Positions 62,046 through 64,000 of a stretch of DNA of 64,000 nt are shown one piece after another (the stretch's first letter is position 1; every line of letters begins with the position of its first letter). The DNA lies in assembly GCF_965216485.1 (NCBI RefSeq), contig NZ_OZ244162.1, positions 3,038,001-3,102,000 on the forward strand, read 5' to 3'. The notes beneath the pieces are model-generated. The model saw nothing but the letters and a program-made list of their open reading frames with translations, ran no database searches and was not told the DNA's origin. The position numbers were made by a program, and so were the translations under genes. This DNA is from Algiphilus sp965216485 (GTDB taxonomy: Bacteria > Pseudomonadota > Gammaproteobacteria > Nevskiales > Nevskiaceae).

Positions 62046-63293
62046 TCAGGCTGCCTGCTGCTGGCCGGCTCCGCTGTTGCTTCCGCTCGGCAGCAATTGC
62101 ATCAGGAATTGCTCGCTGGTGGATCGATCCATGTAGCGCGGCACCGCGTAGTACCAGTTCGCCTCGGAGCGGGCGTTGGCCGCAATGACCGGGATGTCCT
62201 CGGGCTTGAGCGGCTCGACCTTGTCCGGAATGCCGAATTCCGCATTCATTGCACGAATGTGGGCAATGAACTTGTCGGCCAGCTCCATCTCGGTCTCGCC
62301 GCCCTGCTTCAGGCCGGCCACCTCGGCCAGTCGCGCGAGGCGCGCAAAGGCTCTGGGCTTCGAGTACGTCAGCACGTAGGGCAGCAGCATGGCGTTGGCC
62401 TTGCCGTGCGGCACGTGATAGCGGGCGCCGAGGTTGTGCGCGAAGGCGTGGACATAGCCGACCCCCGCCTTGGTGAAGGCCAGCCCCGCCTGATACGAGG
62501 CGATGGCCATTTCCGAGCGCGATTCGAGATTGCTGCCATCCGCCATCACGCGCGGAAGGTGCGTCATGATGCGCGACACCGCATCCAGCGCCGCCGCGTC
62601 GGTTTCCTTGGTGTGGTTGCGCGAGATGTAGGCCTCCACGGCATGCGTGAGCGCATCCATGCCGGTGGCGGCGGTGATGGCCGGCGGCACCCCGGTCATG
62701 ACGCTGCCGTCGAGGGCCGCCATCTGCGGCACCAGCCGGAAATCCATGATGGCGAACTTGCGCACCGCCCCGGGATCGGAGACCACTGCCGCCACCGTGA
62801 CCTCGGAGCCGGTACCGGCCGTGGTCGGAATCGCGTACAGCGGCGCCGGACTGCGCAGCAGCCGGAACAGCCCCGCCATCCAACGCACGCCGTGCGGATT
62901 GCGCACGCGGGCGGCGATGACCTTGGCGGCGTCGATGGAGGAGCCGCCGCCCATGGCCAGTACCGCTTCGCAGCCGCTGTCCTTGTAGCGCGTCACGCCG
63001 GTTTCGATCTGCGCGATGGTCGGGTCCGGCTGCACGCCATCATAGGTTTCCACTGTCACCCCGAGCGCCTGCAGCTTGTCCTGCACCGGCTGTACCAGGC
63101 CGAGATCGACCAGCACGCGATCGGTCACCAGCAACACCCGCTTGGCACCGGTATCGGCAATCGCCTGGCAGAGCTCCATGGCTGCACCGGCGCCGCGGAA
63201 GGTTTCGGGTACGCGGATGGGGATGATCAAGGTGCCCAGCTTGAGCAGGAACTGCAGGCACATGAAGAACAGCGTCTGAATCTGAAAGAGCAC
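62046..63293 (-). CDS. Iron-containing alcohol dehydrogenase
   Basis: A 415-aa group III alcohol dehydrogenase. NAD(P) motif MGGGSSIDAAKVIA, PTTAGTGSEVT, and metal ligands Asp/His in TGMDALTHAVEAY plus the two His in GYVHAFAHNLGARYHVPHG. A hydrophobic N-terminal segment (MLFQIQTLFFMCLQFLLKLG) is unusual for the family and may anchor it at the membrane; a later start would remove it. It oxidises a fatty or other alcohol to aldehyde, which could follow CYP153 hydroxylation. Linked to the methyltransferase gene by 12-nt spacing. Confidence 0.9.
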   Translation of the reverse strand: MLFQIQTLFFMCLQFLLKLGTLIIPIRVPETFRGAGAAMELCQAIADTGAKRVLLVTDRVLVDLGLVQPVQDKLQALGVTVETYDGVQPDPTIAQIETGVTRYKDSGCEAVLAMGGGSSIDAAKVIAARVRNPHGVRWMAGLFRLLRSPAPLYAIPTTAGTGSEVTVAAVVSDPGAVRKFAIMDFRLVPQMAALDGSVMTGVPPAITAATGMDALTHAVEAYISRNHTKETDAAALDAVSRIMTHLPRVMADGSNLESRSEMAIASYQAGLAFTKAGVGYVHAFAHNLGARYHVPHGKANAMLLPYVLTYSKPRAFARLARLAEVAGLKQGGETEMELADKFIAHIRAMNAEFGIPDKVEPLKPEDIPVIAANARSEANWYYAVPRYMDRSTSEQFLMQLLPSGSNSGAGQQQAA

Positions 63294-63626
63294 GACGGCC
63301 TCATCTGGAATGCATGGAGCGAACAGTGCCGCGCGCCCTCGCCATCTCGCGCCGTGTCACTGCTCCTTGCACAACAATAGCGCAGGTGGGGCCGACGACG
63401 TGCCGTCAGCGCATGCACCAGTCAGCCGTGACGACATGACAGGCGCCAATGGTGCCTGGAGATGGTGGCGCTGACGACTGCAAGAACGCAGGGGTGCCAA
63501 TGACCCAACAAGCGCGGCAACGCCCCGGTGCGCGCTCCCGACCTTGAAGCGCGCCGGCCCCGCTCAACCCACTCCAGGGTGGCAGTCGTCGCACCCGCGC
63601 AGATGGACGCGATCGATCACTGTGGA
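63294..63626. other. Gap without a recognisable gene
   Basis: No gene, repeat or terminator is supported. It probably contains the promoter of the iron alcohol dehydrogenase gene on its left side. Confidence 0.4.
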
Positions 63627-63977
63627 TCAAGGACGCGGCGGCGCCTGCGCTTCGTCGACCCTTTTCGGCATGGCATTGCTGCCGGCGATGTCGTCACGCA
63701 ACTGCGGCTGCGCGCGCAGCAGGCGTTCGGTGCGATGGCGACGCCAGTAGGCGCGTGCGGTGCGCCCGAGCCAGGCGAACAGTTCCATGGGCGGCATGGC
63801 CGGTGCGAGGAACTCCGGCATGGCGACGTTGACAGGCTTGACGGGCTTGGCGCTCCGGCGCGCTGTGGTAGGGGGATGCGACACGATGACCTCCTCGCCG
63901 GCAGGTAAGTGGATGAGCCTCACGCCCCTCTTCCGTGACGCGATGGGCGACTTGACGCGCAGCATGCGGCGCCGCAT
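63627..63977 (-). CDS. Small basic protein, DUF1127-like end, low confidence
   Basis: A 116-aa frame with an Arg-rich segment LGRTARAYWRRHRTERLLRA and then QPQLRDDIAG, reminiscent of DUF1127 proteins, whose helix usually reads RRELAALDDRLLRDIG. The true start is unclear: no good ribosome binding site precedes the ATG at 63977, and a shorter start inside is likely. If real, it would be a small cytoplasmic protein, perhaps RNA-binding. Confidence 0.4.
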   Translation of the reverse strand: MRRRMLRVKSPIASRKRGVRLIHLPAGEEVIVSHPPTTARRSAKPVKPVNVAMPEFLAPAMPPMELFAWLGRTARAYWRRHRTERLLRAQPQLRDDIAGSNAMPKRVDEAQAPPRP

Positions 63978-64000
63978 CGTTCAGGTCTAGCGAATTATTT

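Noticed and set aside
61635..63380. A 581-codon plus-strand frame
   Set aside because: Antisense to the RlmM-like methyltransferase and iron alcohol dehydrogenase genes.
1..64000. CRISPR array, tRNA, rRNA, prophage or integrase
   Set aside because: No regular direct repeats with spacers, cloverleaf sequences, rRNA signatures, phage structural genes or recombinases were seen by eye. A tRNA or covariance search was not possible here.

Overview
The window looks like chromosomal DNA of a GC-rich, aerobic, lipid- and hydrocarbon-degrading gammaproteobacterium. The NrdA/NrdB pair is close to the pseudomonad type. The content (CYP153 alkane hydroxylase with its ferredoxin, Baeyer-Villiger monooxygenase, many short-chain dehydrogenases, crotonases and alpha/beta hydrolases) resembles Alcanivorax-like or Nevskiales/Salinisphaerales genomes. 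The lineage is inference only. I saw no rRNA, tRNA, CRISPR array, prophage or intact transposase.

Layout. 1-3.8 kb: nrdA (5' end cut by the window edge) and nrdB, closed by a terminator. 3.8-5.8 kb: an AT-rich island with three small unrecognised genes, followed by degenerate GGGACAGACC-type repeats. 5.8-9.1 kb: a leftward pair of lipoproteins (endoglycoceramidase-like GH5 and an SMP-30/NHL propeller) and a vapBC-type toxin-antitoxin pair. 9.1-13.8 kb: SDR, VOC protein and alpha/beta hydrolase, then a decaying patch with a LysR gene broken by an in-frame amber codon and fused remnants of a VOC gene and a higA-like antitoxin gene. 13.8-18.5 kb: NDUFA9-like SDR, a secreted protein with an internal duplication, lipase-like hydrolase, GST and DUF3237.

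18.6-25.9 kb: an oxidative cluster on the minus strand (crotonase, Baeyer-Villiger monooxygenase, SDR, PF10118 ferritin-like hydrolase, DUF2855) ending at a TetR gene that faces an MpaB-like oxygenase across two palindromes. 26-31 kb: secreted lipase, crotonase, CYP153 P450 plus [2Fe-2S] ferredoxin, and a divergent AraC regulator. No ferredoxin reductase gene is present in the window. 31-35.7 kb: a translationally coupled three-gene operon of TetR, flavin amine oxidase, and a large exported protein joining a nitrilase-like domain (Cys replaced by Ser) to a propeller-like region with a GlyGly-CTERM-like tail.

35.8-47.9 kb: hydrolases, a methyltransferase/FAD-oxidoreductase pair, truC, a patatin, a DUF1295-DedA-thioredoxin operon, an MscS channel, an exported SxxK serine hydrolase and a 54-residue acidic protein. 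47.9-64 kb: zinc alcohol dehydrogenase, VOC protein, epoxide hydrolase, PAS-GGDEF-EAL protein, PhoX-like protein, YjbQ, transglutaminase-like protein, DUF427, an AspT-type transporter, a MaoC/thiolase-like pair whose thiolase has lost its nucleophilic Cys and catalytic His, an RlmM-like methyltransferase and an iron alcohol dehydrogenase.

Taken together, the genes suggest terminal oxidation of alkyl chains, oxidation of the resulting alcohols, ester and epoxide cleavage, and beta-oxidation-type steps. The most unusual points are the double catalytic-residue loss in the thiolase-like protein, the Ser-nitrilase/propeller fusion operon, the AT-rich three-gene island, and the scarred LysR/VOC/HigA patch.
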